Assembly (NCBI GenBank): GCA_037953625.1
Contig: CM075651.1
Location: 103,851,001-103,915,000 of the forward strand
From: Crotalaria pallida
Taxonomy: Eukaryota > Streptophyta > Magnoliopsida > Fabales > Fabaceae
Length of the DNA stretch: 64,000 bases
Direction of reading: 5' to 3'
Shown here piece by piece: positions 34,635-47,713 of this stretch. Below the pieces are notes generated by a model. The model was given only the letters and a program-made list of their open reading frames with translations, did no database searches and had not been told where the DNA came from. Positions within the stretch are counted from its first letter, which is position 1, and every line of letters begins with the position of its first letter. The position numbers and the translations under genes are program-made.

Positions 34635-37031
34635 TTAGAATGATGCTAAACATTGCATGGTACCCCAAGGGACGTAGAGGGTGTAGCATGAGTCCTTGGA
34701 GATTCTAACAAGTGTAGAATGGTTAAGAGAGTATTCTAAAGGCTTAGAATGGTCTAGGAATGTGTATTAGGACTTATAAGAACCATTAGAAAGATCCTAA
34801 ACAATGCTTGAGTCCCCAAGGGACGTAGAGGGTCTAGCATGAGTCCTTGGAGGTTCTAACAAGTGTAGAATGGTTAAGAGTATATTCTAAAGGCTTAGAA
34901 TGATCTAGGAATGTGTATTAGGACCTATAAGAACAATTAGAAAGATCCTAAACAATGCTTGAGTCCCCAAGGGATGTAGAGGGTGTAGCATGAGTCCTTG
35001 GAGGTTCTAACAAGTGTAGAATGGTTAAGAAAGTATTCTAAAGGCTTACAATGTTCTAGGAATGTGTATTTGTACTTATAATAACCATTAGAATGATCCT
35101 AAACATTGCATAGTACCCCAAGGGACGTAGAGGGTGTAGCATGAGTCCTTGGAGGTTCTAACAAGTGTAGAATGGTTATGAGAGTATTCTAAAGGCCTAG
35201 AATGGTCTAGGAATGTGTATTAGGACTTATAAGAACCATTAGAATGATCCTAAACAATGCTTGAGTCCCCAAGGGACGTAGAGGGTGTATCATATGTCCT
35301 TGGAGGTTCTAACACGTGTAGAATGGTTAAGAAAGTATTCTAAAGGCTTAGAATGTTCTAGGAATGTGTATTTGTACTTATAATAACCATTAGAATGATC
35401 ATAAACATTGCATGGTACCCCAAGGGACGTAGAGGGTGTAGCATGAGTCCTTGGAGATTCTAACAAGTGTAGAATGGTTAAGAGAGTATTCTAAAGGCTT
35501 AGAATGGTCTAGGAATGTGTATTAGGACTTATAATAACCATTAGAATGATCCTAAACATTGCATGGTACCCCAAGGGACGTAGAGGGTGTAGCATGAGTC
35601 CTTGGAGGTTCTCACAAGTGTAGAATGGTTAAGAGAGTATTCTAAAGGCTTAGAATGGTCTATGAATGTGTATTAGGACTTATAAGAACCATTAGAATGA
35701 TCCTAAACAATGCTTGAGTCCCCAAGGGACGTAGAGGGTCTAGCATGAGTCCTTGGAGGTTCTAACAAGTGTAGAATGGTTAAGAGAGTATTCTAAAGGC
35801 TTAGAATGGTCTAGGAATGTGTATTAGGACCTATAAGAACAATTAGAAAGATCCTAAACAATGCTTGAGTCCCCAAGGGACGTAGAGGGTGTAGCATGAG
35901 TCCTTGGAGGTTCTAACAAGTGTAGAATGGTTAAGAAAGTATTCTAAAGGCTTAGAATGTTCTAGGAATGTGTATTTGTACTTATAATAACCATTAGAAT
36001 GATCCTAAACATTGCATGGTATCCCAAGGGACGTAGAGGGTGTAGCATGAGTCCTTGGAGGTTCTAACAAGTGTAGAATGGTTAAGAGTATATTCTAAAG
36101 GCTTAGAATGATCTAGGAATGTGTAATAGGACCTATAAGAACAATTAGAAAGATGCTAAACAATGCTTGAGTCCCCAAGGGATGTAGAGGGTGTAGCATG
36201 AGTCCTTGGAGGTTCTAACAAGTGTAGAATGGTTAAGAAAGTATTCTAAAGGCTTAGAATGTTCTAGGAATGTGTATTTGTACTTATAATAACCATTAGA
36301 ATGATCCTAAACATTGCATGGTAGCCCAAGGAACGTAGAGGGTGTAGCATGAGTCCTTGGAGATTCTAACAAGTGTAGAATGGTTAAGAGAGTATTCTAA
36401 AGGCTTAGAATGGTCTAGGAATGTGTATTAGGACTTATAATAACCATTAGAATGATCCTAAACATTGCATGGAACCCCAAGGGACGTAGAGGGTGTAGCA
36501 TGAGTCCTTGGAGGTTCTCACAAGTGTAGAATGGTTAAGAGAGTATTCTAAAGGCTTAGAATGGTCTACGAATGTGTATTAGGACTTATAAGAACCATTA
36601 GAATGATCCTAAACAATGCTTGAGTCCCCAAGGGACGTAGAGGGTCTAGCATGAGTCCTTGGAGGTTCTAACAAGTGTAGAATGGTTAAGAGAGTATTCT
36701 TAAGGCTTAAAATGGTCTAGGAATGTGTATTAGGACCTATAAGAACAATTAGAAAGATCCTAAACAATGCTTGAGTCCCCAAGGGACGTAGAGGGTGTAG
36801 CATGAGTCCTTGGAGGTTCTAACAAGTGTAGAATGGTTAAGAAAGTATTCTAAAGGCTTAGAATGTTCTAGGAATGTGTATTTGTACTTATAATAACCAT
36901 TAGAATGATCCTAAACATTGCATGGTATCCCAAGGGACGTAGAGGGTGTTGCATGAGTCCTTGGAGGTTCTAACAAGTGTAGAATGGTTAAGAATGTATT
37001 CTAAAGGCTTAGAATGTTCTAGGAATGTGTA

Positions 37032-37069
37032 TTTGTACTTATAATAACCATTTGTACTTATAATAACCA
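37032..37069 (+). repeat. 19-bp duplication
   Basis: Followed by GATCCTAAAC. Lies just before the compound junction at 37,380. Confidence 0.92.
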
Positions 37070-37344
37070 TTAGAATGATCCTAAACATTGCATGGTACCC
37101 CAAGGGACGTAGAGGGTGTAGCATGAGTCCTTGGAGGTTCTAACAAGTGTAGAATGGTTAAGAGAGTATTCTAAAAGCTTAGAATGGTCTAGGAATGTGT
37201 ATTAGGACTTATAAGAACCATTAGAAAGATCCTAAACAATGCTTGAGTCCCCAAGGGACGTAGAGGGTCTAGCATGAGTCCTTGGAGATTCTAACAAGTG
37301 TAGAATGGTTAAGAAAGTATTCTAAAGGCTTAGAATGTTCTAGG

Positions 37345-37497
37345 AATGTGTATTAGGACTTATAATAACCATTTGTACTTGATCCTAAACAATGCTTGAG
37401 TCCCCAAGGGACGTAGAGGGTCTAGCTTGAGTCCTTGGAGGTTCTAACAAGTGTAGAATGGTTAAGAGAGTATTCTAAAGGCTTAGAATGGTCTAGG
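37345..37497 (+). repeat. Compound-junction monomer (153 bp)
   Basis: Starts as a type A/B mosaic (TTAGGACTTATAATAACCA), enters the second half of the 19-bp duplication (TTTGTACTT) and jumps directly to GATCCTAAAC at 37,381, losing 17 bp. It is the only place where the duplication is broken and the only one whose first half is not TTTGTAC. Confidence 0.85.
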
Positions 37498-37510
37498 AAT
37501 GTGTATTAGG

Positions 37511-38718
37511 ACTTATGAGAACCATTAGAATGATCCTAAACAATGCTTGAGTCCCCAAGGGACGTAGAGGGTCAAGCATGAGTCCTTGGAGGTTCTAACA
37601 AGTGTAGAATGGTTAAGAGAGTATTCTAAAGGCTTAGAATGGTCTAGGAATGTTTATTAGGACCTATAAGAACAATTAGAAAGATCCTAAACAATGCTTG
37701 AGTCCCCAAGGGACGTAGAGGGTGTAGCATGAGTCCTTGGAGATTCTAACAAGTGTAGAATGGTTAAGAGAGTATTCTAAAGGCTTAGAATGGTCTAGGA
37801 AGGTGTATTTGTACTTATAATAACCCTTAGAATGATCCTAAACATTGCATGGTACCCCAAGGGACGTAGAGGGTGTAGCATGAGTCCTTGGAGATTCTAA
37901 CAAGTGTAGAATGGTTAAGAGAGTATTCTAAAGGCTTAGAATGGTCTAGGAATGTGTATTAGGACTTATGAGAACCATTAGAATGATCCTAAACAATGCT
38001 TGAGTCCCCAAGGGACGTAGAGGGTCAAGCATGAGTCCTTGGAGGTTCTAACAAGTGTAGAATGGTTAAGAAAGTATTCTAAAGGCTTAGAATGTTCTAG
38101 GAATGTGTATTTGTACTTATAATAACCATTAGAATGATCCTAAACATTGCATGGTACCCCAAGGGACGTAGAGGGTGTAGCATGAGTCCTTGGAGATTCT
38201 AACAAGTGTAGAATGGTTAAGAGAGTATTCTAAAGGCTTAGAATGGTCTAGGAATGTGTATTAGGACTTATGAGAACCATTAGAATGATCCTAAACAATG
38301 CTTGAGTCCCCAAGGGACGTAGAGGGTCAAGCATGAGTCCTTGGAGGTTCTAACAAGTGTAGAATGGTTAAGAGAGTATTCTAAAGGCTTAGAATGGTCT
38401 AGGAATGTTTATTAGGACCTATAAGAACAATTAGAAAGATCCTAAACAATGCTTGAGTCCCCAAGGGACGTAGAGGGTGTAGCATGAGTCCTTGGAGGTT
38501 CTAACAAGTGTAGAATGGTTAAGAAAGTATTCTAAAGGCTTAGAATGTTCTAGGAATGTGTATTTGTACTTATAATAACCATTAGAATGATCCTAAACAT
38601 TGCATGGTACCCCAAGGGACGTAGAGGGTGTAGCATGAGTCCTTGGAGATTCTAACAAGTGTAGAATGGTTAAGAGAGTATTCTAAAGGCTTAGAATGGT
38701 CTAGGAATGTGTATTAGG
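37511..38718 (+). repeat. 1,208-bp HOR copy 1
   Basis: Eight monomers with the TATGAG mark spaced 453, 302 and 453 bp. Confidence 0.86.
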
Positions 38719-39926
38719 ACTTATGAGAACCATTAGAATGATCCTAAACAATGCTTGAGTCCCCAAGGGACGTAGAGGGTCAAGCATGAGTCCTTGGAGG
38801 TTCTAACAAGTGTAGAATGGTTAAGAGAGTATTCTAAAGGCTTAGAATGGTCTAGGAATGTTTATTAGGACCTATAAGAACAATTAGAAAGATCCTAAAC
38901 AATGCTTGAGTCCCCAAGGGACGTAGAGGGTGTAGCATGAGTCCTTGGAGGTTCTAACAAGTGTAGAATGGTTAAGAAAGTATTCTAAAGGCTTAGAATG
39001 GTCTAGGAAGGTGTATTTGTACTTATAATAACCATTAGAATGATCCTAAACATTGCATGGTACCCCAAGGGACGTAGAGGGTGTAGCATGAGTCCTTGGA
39101 GATTCTAACAAGTGTAGAATGGTTAAGAGAGTATTCTAAAGGCTTAGAATGGTCTAGGAATGTGTATTAGGACTTATGAGAACCATTAGAATGATCCTAA
39201 ACAATGCTTGAGTCCCCAAGGGACGTAGAGGGTCAAGCATGAGTCCTTGGAGGTTCTAACAAGTGTAGAATGGTTAAGAAAGTATTCTAAAGGCTTAGAA
39301 TGTTCTAGGAATGTGTATTTGTACTTATAATAACCATTAGAATGATCCTAAACATTGCATGGTACCCCAAGGGACGTAGAGGGTGTAGCATGAGTCCTTG
39401 GAGATTCTAACAAGTGTAGAATGGTTAAGAGAGTATTCTAAAGGCTTAGAATGGTCTAGGAATGTGTATTAGGACTTATGAGAACCATTAGAATGATCCT
39501 AAACAATGCTTGAGTCCCCAAGGGACGTAGAGGGTCAAGCATGAGTCCTTGGAGGTTCTAACAAGTGTAGAATGGTTAAGAGAGTATTCTAAAGGCTTAG
39601 AATGGTCTAGGAATGTTTATTAGGACCTATAAGAACAATTAGAAAGATCCTAAACAATGCTTGAGTCCCCAAGGGACGTAGAGGGTGTAGCATGAGTCCT
39701 TGGAGGTTCTAACAAGTGTAGAATGGTTAAGAAAGTATTCTAAAGGCTTAGAATGTTCTAGGAATGTGTATTTATACTTATAATAACCATTAGAATGATC
39801 CTAAACATTGCATGGTACCCCAAGGGACGTAGAGGGTGTAGCATGAGTCCTTGGAGATTCTAACAAGTGTAGAATGGTTAAGAGAGTATTCTAAAGGCTT
39901 AGAATGGTCTAGGAATGTGTATTAGG
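38719..39926 (+). repeat. 1,208-bp HOR copy 2
   Basis: Repeats the 453/302/453 spacing exactly. One private change is TATTTATACTTA at about 39,772. After 39,927 the pattern decays. Confidence 0.86.
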
Positions 39927-41574
39927 ACTTATGAGAACCATTAGAATGATCCTAAACAATGCTTGAGTCCCCAAGGGACGTAGAGGGTCAAGCATGAGTC
40001 CTTGGAGGTTCTAACAAGTGTAGAATGGTTAAGAGAGTATTCTAAAGGCTTAGAATGGTCTAGGAATGTTTATTAGGACCTATAAGAACAATTAGAAAGA
40101 TCCTAAACAATGCTTGAGTCCCCAAGGGACGTAGAGGGTGTAGCATGAGTCCTTGGAGGTTCTAACAAGTGTAGAATGGTTAAGAAAGTATTCTAAAGGC
40201 TTAGAATGTTCTAGGAATGTGTATTTGTACTTATAATAACCATTAGAATGATCCTAAACATTGCATGGTACCCCAAGGGACGTAGAGGGTGTAGCATGAG
40301 TCCTTGGAGATTCTAACAAGTGTAGAATGGTTAAGAGAGTATTCTAAAGGCTTAGAATGGTCTAGGAATGTGTATTAGGACTTATAATAACCATTAGAAT
40401 GATCCTAAACATTGCGTGGTACCCCAAGGGACGTAGAGGGTGTAGCATGAGTCCTTGGAGGTTCTAACAAGTGTAGAATGGTTAAGACAGTATTCTAAAG
40501 GCTTAGAATGGTCTAGGAATGTGTATTAGGACTTATAAGAACCTTTAGAATGATCCTAAACAATGCTTGAGTCCCCAAGGGACGTAGAGGGTCTAGCATG
40601 AGTCCTTGGAGGTTCTAACAAGTGTAGAATGGTTAAGAGAGTATTCTAAAGTCTTAGAATGATCTAGGAATGTGTATTAGGACCTATAAGAACAATTAGA
40701 AAGATCCTAAACAATGCTTGAGTCCCCAAGGGACGTAGAGGGTGTAGCATGAGTCCTTGGAGGTTCTAACAAGTGTAGAATGGTTAAGAAAGTATTCTAA
40801 AGGCTTAGAATGTTCTAGGAATGTGTATTTGTACTTATAATAACCATTAGAATGATCCTAAACATTGCAAGGTACCCCAAGGGACGTAGAGGGTGTAGCA
40901 TGAGTCCTTGGAGATTCTAACAAGTGTAGAATGGTTAAGAGAGTATTCTAAAGGCTTAGAATGGTCTAGGAATGTGTATTAGGACTTATGAGAACCATTA
41001 GAATGATCCTAAACAATGCTTGAGTCCCCAAGGGACGTAGAGGGTCAAGCATGAGTCCTTGGAGGTTCTAACAAGTGTAGAATGGTTAAGAGAGTATTCT
41101 AAAGGCTTAGAATGGTCTAGGAATGTTTATTAGGACCTATAAGAACAATTAGAAAGATCCTAAACAATGCTTGAGTCCCCAAGGGACGTAGAGGGTGTAG
41201 CATGAGTCCTTGGAGTTTCTAACAAGTGTAGAATGGTTAAGAGAGTATTCTAAAGGCTTAGAATGGTGTAGGAATGTGTATTAGGACCTATAAGAACAAT
41301 TAGAAAGATCCTAAACAATGCTTGAGTCCCCAAGGGACGTAGAGGGTGTAGCATGAGTCCTTGGAGGTTCTAACAAGTGTCGAATGGTTAAGAAAGTATT
41401 CTAAAGGCTTAGAATTTTCTAGGAATGTGTATTTGTACTTATAATAACCATTAGAATGATCCTAAACATTGCATGGTACCCCAAGGGACGTAGAGGGTGT
41501 AGCATGAGTCCTTGGAGATTCTAACAAGTGTAGAATGGTTAAGAGAGTATTCTAAAGGCTTAGAATGGTCTAGG

Positions 41575-42782
41575 AATGTGTATTAGGACTTATAATAACC
41601 ATTAGAATGATCCTAAACATTGCATGGTACCCCAAGGGACGTAGAGGGTGTAGCATGAGTCCTTGGAGGTTCTCACAAGTGTAGAATGGTTAAGAGAGTA
41701 TTCTAAAGGCTTAGAATGGTCTACGAATGTGTATTAGGACTTATAAGAACCATTAGAATGATCCTAAACAATGCTTGAGTCCCCAAGGGACGTAGAGGGT
41801 CTAGCATGAGTCCTTGGAGGTTCTAACAAGTGTAGAATGGTTAAGAGAGTATTCTAAAGGCTTAGAATGGTCTAGGAATGTGTATTAGGACCTATAAGAA
41901 CAATTAGAAAGATCCTAAACAATGCTTGAGTCCCCAAGGGACGTAGAGGGTGTAGCATGAGTCCTTGGAGGTTCTAACAAGTGTAGAATGGTTAAGAAAG
42001 TATTCTAAAGGCTTAGAATGTTCTAGGAATGTGTATTTGTACTTATAATAACCATTAGAATGATCCTAAACATTGCATGGTACCCCAAGGGACGTAGAGG
42101 TTGTAGCATGAGTCCTTGGAGGTTCTAACAAGTGTAGAATGGTTAAGAAAGTATTCTAAAGGCTTAGAATGGTCTAGGAATGTGTATTAGGACTTATAAT
42201 AACCATTAGAATGATCCTAAATATTGCATGGTACCCCAAGGGACGTAGAGGGTGTAGCATGAGTCCTTGGAGGTTCTCACAAGTGTAGAATGGTTAAGAG
42301 AGTATTCTAAAGGCTTAGAATGGTCTACGAATGTGTATTAGGACTTATAAGAACCATTAGAATGATCCTAAACAATGCTTGAGTCCCCAAGGGACGTAGA
42401 GGGTCTAGCATGAGTCCTTGGAGGTTCTAACAAGTGTAGAATGGTTAAGAGAGTATTCTAAAGGCTTAGAATGGTCTAGGAATGTGTATTAGGACCTATA
42501 AGAACAATTAGAAAGATCCTAAACAATGCTTGAGTCCCCAAGGGACGTAGAGGGTGTAGCATGAGTCCTTGGAGGTTCTAACAAGTGTAGAATGGTTAAG
42601 AAAGTATTCTAAAGGCTTAGAATGTTCTAGGAATGTGTATTTGTACTTATAATAACCATTAGAATGATCCTAAACATTGCATGGTACCCCAAGGGACGTA
42701 GAGGGTGTAGCATGAGTCCTTGGAGGTTCTAACAAGTGTAGAATGGTTAAGAAAGTATTCTAAAGGCTTAGAATGTTCTAGG
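41575..42782 (+). repeat. Two tandem 604-bp tetramers
   Basis: TCTACGAATG at 41,720 and 42,324, with TTCTCACAAG upstream of each, repeats at exactly 604 bp. The copies are 41,575-42,178 and 42,179-42,782. Confidence 0.82.
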
Positions 42783-42790
42783 AATGTGTA

Positions 42791-42828
42791 TTTGTACTTA
42801 TAATAACCATTTGTACTTATAATAACCA
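42791..42828 (+). repeat. 19-bp duplication, GATGCTAAAC lineage
   Basis: Follows the second 604-bp tetramer. Confidence 0.92.
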
Positions 42829-45074
42829 TTAGAATGATGCTAAACATTGCATGGTACCCCAAGGGACGTAGAGGGTGTAGCATGAGTCCTTGGAGATTTT
42901 AACAAGTGTAAAATGGTTAAGAGAGTATTCTAAAGGCTTAGAATGGTCTAGGAATGTGTATTAGGACTTATAAGAACCATTAGAAAGATCCTAAACAATG
43001 GTTGAGTCCCCAAGGGACGTAGAGGGTCTAGCATGAGTCCTTGGAGTTTCTAACAAGTGTAGAATGGTTAAGAGAGTATTCTAAAGGCTTAGAATGGTGT
43101 AGGAATGTGTATTAGGACCTATAAGAACAATTAGAAAGATCCTAAACAATGCTTGAGTCCCCAAGGGACGTAGAGGGTGTAGCATGAGTCCTTGGAGGTT
43201 CTAACAAGTGTAGAATGGTTAAGAAAGTATTCTAAAGGCTTAGAATGTTCTAGGAATGTGTATTTGTACTTATAATAACCATTAGAATGATCCTAAACAT
43301 TGCATGGTACCCCAAGGGACGTAGAGGGTGTAGCATGAGTCCTTGGAGATTCTAACAAGTGTAGAATGGTTAAGAGAGTATTCTAAAGGCTTAGAATGGT
43401 CTAGGAATGTGTATTAGGATTTATAATAACCATTAGAATGATCCTAAACAATGCTTGAGTCCCCAAGGAACGTAGAGGGTCTAGCTTGAGTCCTTGGAGG
43501 TTCTAACAAGTGTAGAATGGTTAAGAGAGTATTCTAAAGGCTTAGAATGGTCTAGGAATGTGTATTAGGACTTATAAGAACCATTAGAATGATCCTAAAC
43601 AATGCTTGAGTCCCCAAGGGACGTAGAGGGTCTAGCATGAGTCCTTGGAGGTTCTAACAAGTGTAGAATGGTTAAGAGAGTATTCTAAAGGCTTAGAATG
43701 GTCTAGGAATGTGTATTAGGACCAATAAGAACAATTAGAAAGATCCTAAACAATGCTTGAGTCCCCAAGGGACGTAGAGGGTGTAGCATGAGTCCTTGGA
43801 GGTTCTAACAAGTGTAGAATGGTTAAGAAAGTATTCTAAAGGCTTAGAATGTTCTAGGAAAGTGTATTTGTACTTATAATAACCATGAAAATGATCCTAA
43901 ACATTGCATGGTACCCCAAGGGACGTAGAGGGTGTAGCATGAGTCCTTGGAGATTCTAACAAGTGTAGAATGGTTAAGAGAGTATTCTAAAGGCTTAGAA
44001 TGGTCTAGGAATGTGTATTAGGACTTATAAGAACCATTAGAATGATCCTAAACAATGCTTGAGTCTCCAAGGGATGTAGAGGGTCTAGCATGAGTCCTTG
44101 GAGGTTCTAACAAGTGTAGAATGGTTAAGAGAGTATTCTAAAGGCTTAGAATGGTCTAGGAATGTGTATTATGACTTATAAGAAACATTAGAATGATCCT
44201 AAACAATGCTTGAGTCCCCAAGGGACGTAGAGGGTCAAGCATGAGTCCTTGGAGGTTCTAACAAGTGTAGAATGGTTAAGAGAGTATTCTAAAGGCTTAG
44301 AATGGTCTAGGAATGTGTATTAGGACCTATAAGAACAATCAGAAAGATCCTAAACAATGCTTTAGTCCCCAAGGGACGTAGAGGGTGTAGCATGAGTCCT
44401 TGGAGGTTCTAACAAGTGTAGAATGGTTAAGAAAGTATTCTAAAGGCTTAGAATGTTCTAGGAAAGTGTATTTGTACTTATAATAACCATTAAAATGATC
44501 CTAAACATTGCATGGTACCCCAAGGGACGTAGAGGGTGTAGCATGAGTCCTTGGAGATTCTAACAAGTGTAGAATGGTTAAGAGAGTATTCTAAAGGCTT
44601 AGAATGGTCTAGGAATGTGTATTAGGACTTATGAGAACCATTAGAATGATCCTAAACAATGCTTGAGTCCCCAAGGGACGTAGAGGGTCTAGCATGAGTC
44701 CTTGGAGGTTCTAACAAGTGTAGAATGGTTAAGAGAGTATTCTAAAGGCTTAGAATGGTCTAGGAATGTGTATTAGGACCTATAAGAACAATTAGAAAGA
44801 TCCTAAACAATGCTTGAGTCCCCAAGGGACGTAGAGGGTGTAGCATGAGTCCTTGGAGGTTCTAACAAGTGTAGAATGGTTAAGAAAGTATTCTAAAGGC
44901 TTAGAATGTTCTAGGAATGTGTATTTGTACTTATAATAACCATTAGAATGATCCTAAACATTGCATGGTACCCCAAGGGACGTAGAGGGTGTAGCATGAG
45001 TCCTTGGAGGTTCTAACAAGTGTAGAATGGTTAAGAAAGTATTCTAAAGGCTTAGAATGTTCTAGGAATGTGTA

Positions 45075-45112
45075 TTTGTACTTATAATAACCATTTGTAC
45101 TTATAATAACCA
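45075..45112 (+). repeat. 19-bp duplication, GATGCTAAAC lineage
   Basis: 2,284 bp after 42791 (15 x 151 + 19). Confidence 0.92.
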
Positions 45113-45387
45113 TTAGAATGATGCTAAACATTGCATGGTACCCCAAGGGACGTAGAGGGTGTAGCATGAGTCCTTGGAGATTTTAACAAGTATAGAATGG
45201 TTAAGAGAGTATTCTAAAGGCTTAGAATGGTCTAGGAATGTGTATTAGGACTTATAAGAACCATTAGAAAGATCCTAAACAATGCTTGAGTCCCCAAGGG
45301 ACGTAGAGGGTGTAGCATGAGTCTTTGGAGGTTCTAAGAAGTGTAGAATGGTTAAGAAAGTATTCTAAAGGCTTAGAATGTTCTAGG

Positions 45388-45534
45388 AATGTGTATTTGT
45401 ACTTATAATAACCATTAGAATGATCCTAAACATTGCATGGTACCCCAAGGGAGAGGGTGTAGCATGAGTCCTTGGAGATTCTAACAAGTGTAGAATGGTT
45501 AAGAGAGTATTCTAAAGGCTTAGAATGGTCTAGG
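45388..45534 (+). repeat. 147-bp monomer with 4-bp deletion
   Basis: CCCCAAGGGAGAGGG replaces the usual GGGACGTAGAGGG. Four bases, including the only CpG, are lost. It explains why the 19-bp duplications at 45075 and 46298 are 1,223 bp apart (8 x 151 + 19 - 4). Confidence 0.88.
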
Positions 45535-46249
45535 AATGTGTATTAGGACTTATGAGAACCATTAGAATAATCCTAAACAATGCTTGAGTCCCCAAGGGAC
45601 GTAGAGGGTCTAGCTTGAGTCCTTGGAGGTTCTAACAAGTGTAGAATGGTTAAGAGAGTATTCTAAAGGCTTCGAATGGTCTAGGAATGTGTATTAGGAC
45701 CTATAAGAACAATTAGAAAGATCCTAAACAATGCTTGAGTCCCCAAGGGACGTAGAGGGTGTAGCATGAGTCCTTGGAGGTTCTAACAAGTGTAGAATGG
45801 TTAAGAAAGTATTCTAAAGGCTTAGAATGTTCTAGGAATGTGTATTTGTACTTATAATAACCATTAGAATGATCCTAAACATTGCATGGTACCCCAAGGG
45901 ACGTAGAGGGTGTAGCATGAGTCCTTGGAGGTTCTAACAACTGTAGAATGGTTAAGAAAGTATTCTAAAGGCTTAGAATGTTCTAGGAATGTGTATTTGT
46001 ACTTATAATAACCATTAGAATGATCCTAAACATTGCATGGTACCCCAAGGGACGTAGAGGGTGTAGCATGAGTCCTTGGAGGTTCTAACAAGTGTAGAAT
46101 GGTTAAGAAAGTATTCTAAAGGCTTAGAATGTTCTAGGAATGTGTATTTGTACTTATAATAACCATTAGAATGATCCTAAACATTGCATGGTACCCCAAG
46201 GGACGTAGAGGGTGTAGCATGAGTCCTTGGAGGTTCTAACAACTGTAGA

Positions 46250-47230
46250 ATGGTTAAGAAAGTATTCTAAAGGCTTAGAATGTTCTAGGAATGTGTATTT
46301 GTACTTATAATAACCATTTGTACTTATAATAACCGTTAGAATGATGCTAAACATTGCATGGTACCCCAAGGGACGTAGAGGGTGTAGCATGACTCCTTGG
46401 AGATTTTAACAAGTGTAGAATGGTTAAGAGAGTATTCTAAAGGCTTAGAATGGTCTAGGAATGTGTATTAGGACTTATAAGAACCATTAGAAAGATCCTA
46501 AACAATGCTTTAGTCCCCAAGGGACGTAGAGGGTCTAGCATGAGTCCTTGGAGGTTCTAACAAGTGTAGAATGGTTAAGAGAGTATTCTAAAGGCTTAAA
46601 ATGGTCTAGGAATGTGTATCAGGACCTATAAGAACAATTAGAAAGATCGTAAACAATGCTTGAGTCCCCAAGGGACGTAGAGGGTGTAGCATGAGTCTTT
46701 GGAGGTTCTAAGAAGTGTAGAATGGTTAAGAAAGTATTCTAAAGGCTTAGAATGTTCTAGGAATGTGTATTTGTACTTATAATAACCATTAGAATGATCC
46801 TAAACATTGCATGGTACCCCAAGGGACGTAGAGGGTGTAGCATGAGTCCTTGGAGATTCTAACAAGTGTAGAATGGTTAAGAGAGTATTCTAAAGGCTTA
46901 GAATGGTCTAGGAATGTGTATTAGGAATTATAAGAACCATTAGAATGATCCTAAACAATGCTTGAGTCTCCAAGGGATGTAGAGGGTCTAGCATGAGTCC
47001 TTGGAGGTTCTAACAAGTGTAGAATGGTTAAGAGAGTATTCTAAAGGCTTAGAATGGTCTAGGAATGTGTATTAGGACTTATAAGAAACATTAGAATGAT
47101 CCTAAACAATGCTTGAGTCCCCAAGGGACGTAGAGGGTCAAGCATGAGTCCTTGGAGGTTCTAACAAGTGTAGAATGGTTAAGAGAGTATTCTAAAGGCT
47201 TAGAATGGTCTAGGAATGTGTATTAGGACT
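46250..47230 (+). repeat. 13,625-bp spaced repeat, copy 1
   Basis: Shares, in order, a 19-bp duplication (46298), AAAGATCGTAAAC (46,645), GAGTCTTTGG and GGGTCAAGC with 59,875-60,855. Confidence 0.75.
46298..46335 (+). repeat. 19-bp duplication, GATGCTAAAC lineage
   Basis: Followed by AACCGTTAG, shared only with 49054. Confidence 0.92.
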
Positions 47231-47675
47231 TATAAGAACCATTAGAATGATCCTAAACAATGCTTGAGTCCCCAAGGGACGTAGAGGGTCTAGCTTGAGT
47301 CCTTGGAGGTTCTAACAAGTGTAGAATGGTTAAGAGAGTATTCTAAAGGCTTCGAATGGTCTAGGAATGTGTATTAGGACCTATAAGAACAATTAGAAAG
47401 ATCCTAAACAATGCTTGAGTCCCCAAGGGACGTAGAGGGTGTAGCATGAGTCCTTGGAGGTTCTAACAAGTGTAGAATGGTTAAGAAAGTATTCTAAAGG
47501 CTTAGAATGTTCTAGGAATGTGTATTTGTACTTATAATAACCATTAGAATGATCCTAAACATTGCATGGTACCCCAAGGGACGTAGAGGGTGTAGCATGA
47601 GTCCTTGGAGGTTCTAACAACTGTAGAATGGTTAAGAAAGTATTCTAAAGGCTTAGAATGTTCTAGGAATGTGTA

Positions 47676-47713
47676 TTTGTACTTATAATAACCATTTGTA
47701 CTTATAATAACCA
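47676..47713 (+). repeat. 19-bp duplication, GATGCTAAAC lineage
   Basis: 1,378 bp after 46298, with AACCATTAG. Confidence 0.92.

Larger units (their letters stand above)
33881..35126 (+). repeat. Two tandem 623-bp HOR copies
   Basis: Four monomers plus one 19-bp duplication (4 x 151 + 19). The marks TTAAGAGTATATTC with GAATGATCTAGG fall at 34,255 and 34,878, and GGCTTACAATGTTC repeats with them. A further partial copy is 774 bp upstream (33,481), and a lone mark lies 1,208 bp downstream (36,086). Confidence 0.82.
30291..37497 (+). repeat. Domain 4: rearranged satellite
   Basis: Contains both 92-bp monomers, a repeated GGGTCGTAG / AGTATAATAAAGG marker (30,806 and 31,731, 925 bp apart), an island of domain 3-type units at about 31.95-32.87 kb, and short HORs of 623 and 774 bp. 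One base is missing at 30,425 (AAAGCTTAG). No regular large HOR is seen. Confidence 0.72.
37498..41272 (+). repeat. Domain 5: 8-mer HOR of 1,208 bp
   Basis: Marked by ACTTATGAGAACC with GGGTCAAGCATG and by GGAATGTTTATTAGG. ACTTATGAG starts at 37511, 37964, 38266, 38719, 39172, 39474, 39927 and 40984. The gaps are 3,2,3 then 3,2,3 monomers, then 7. No 19-bp duplication occurs here. Confidence 0.87.
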
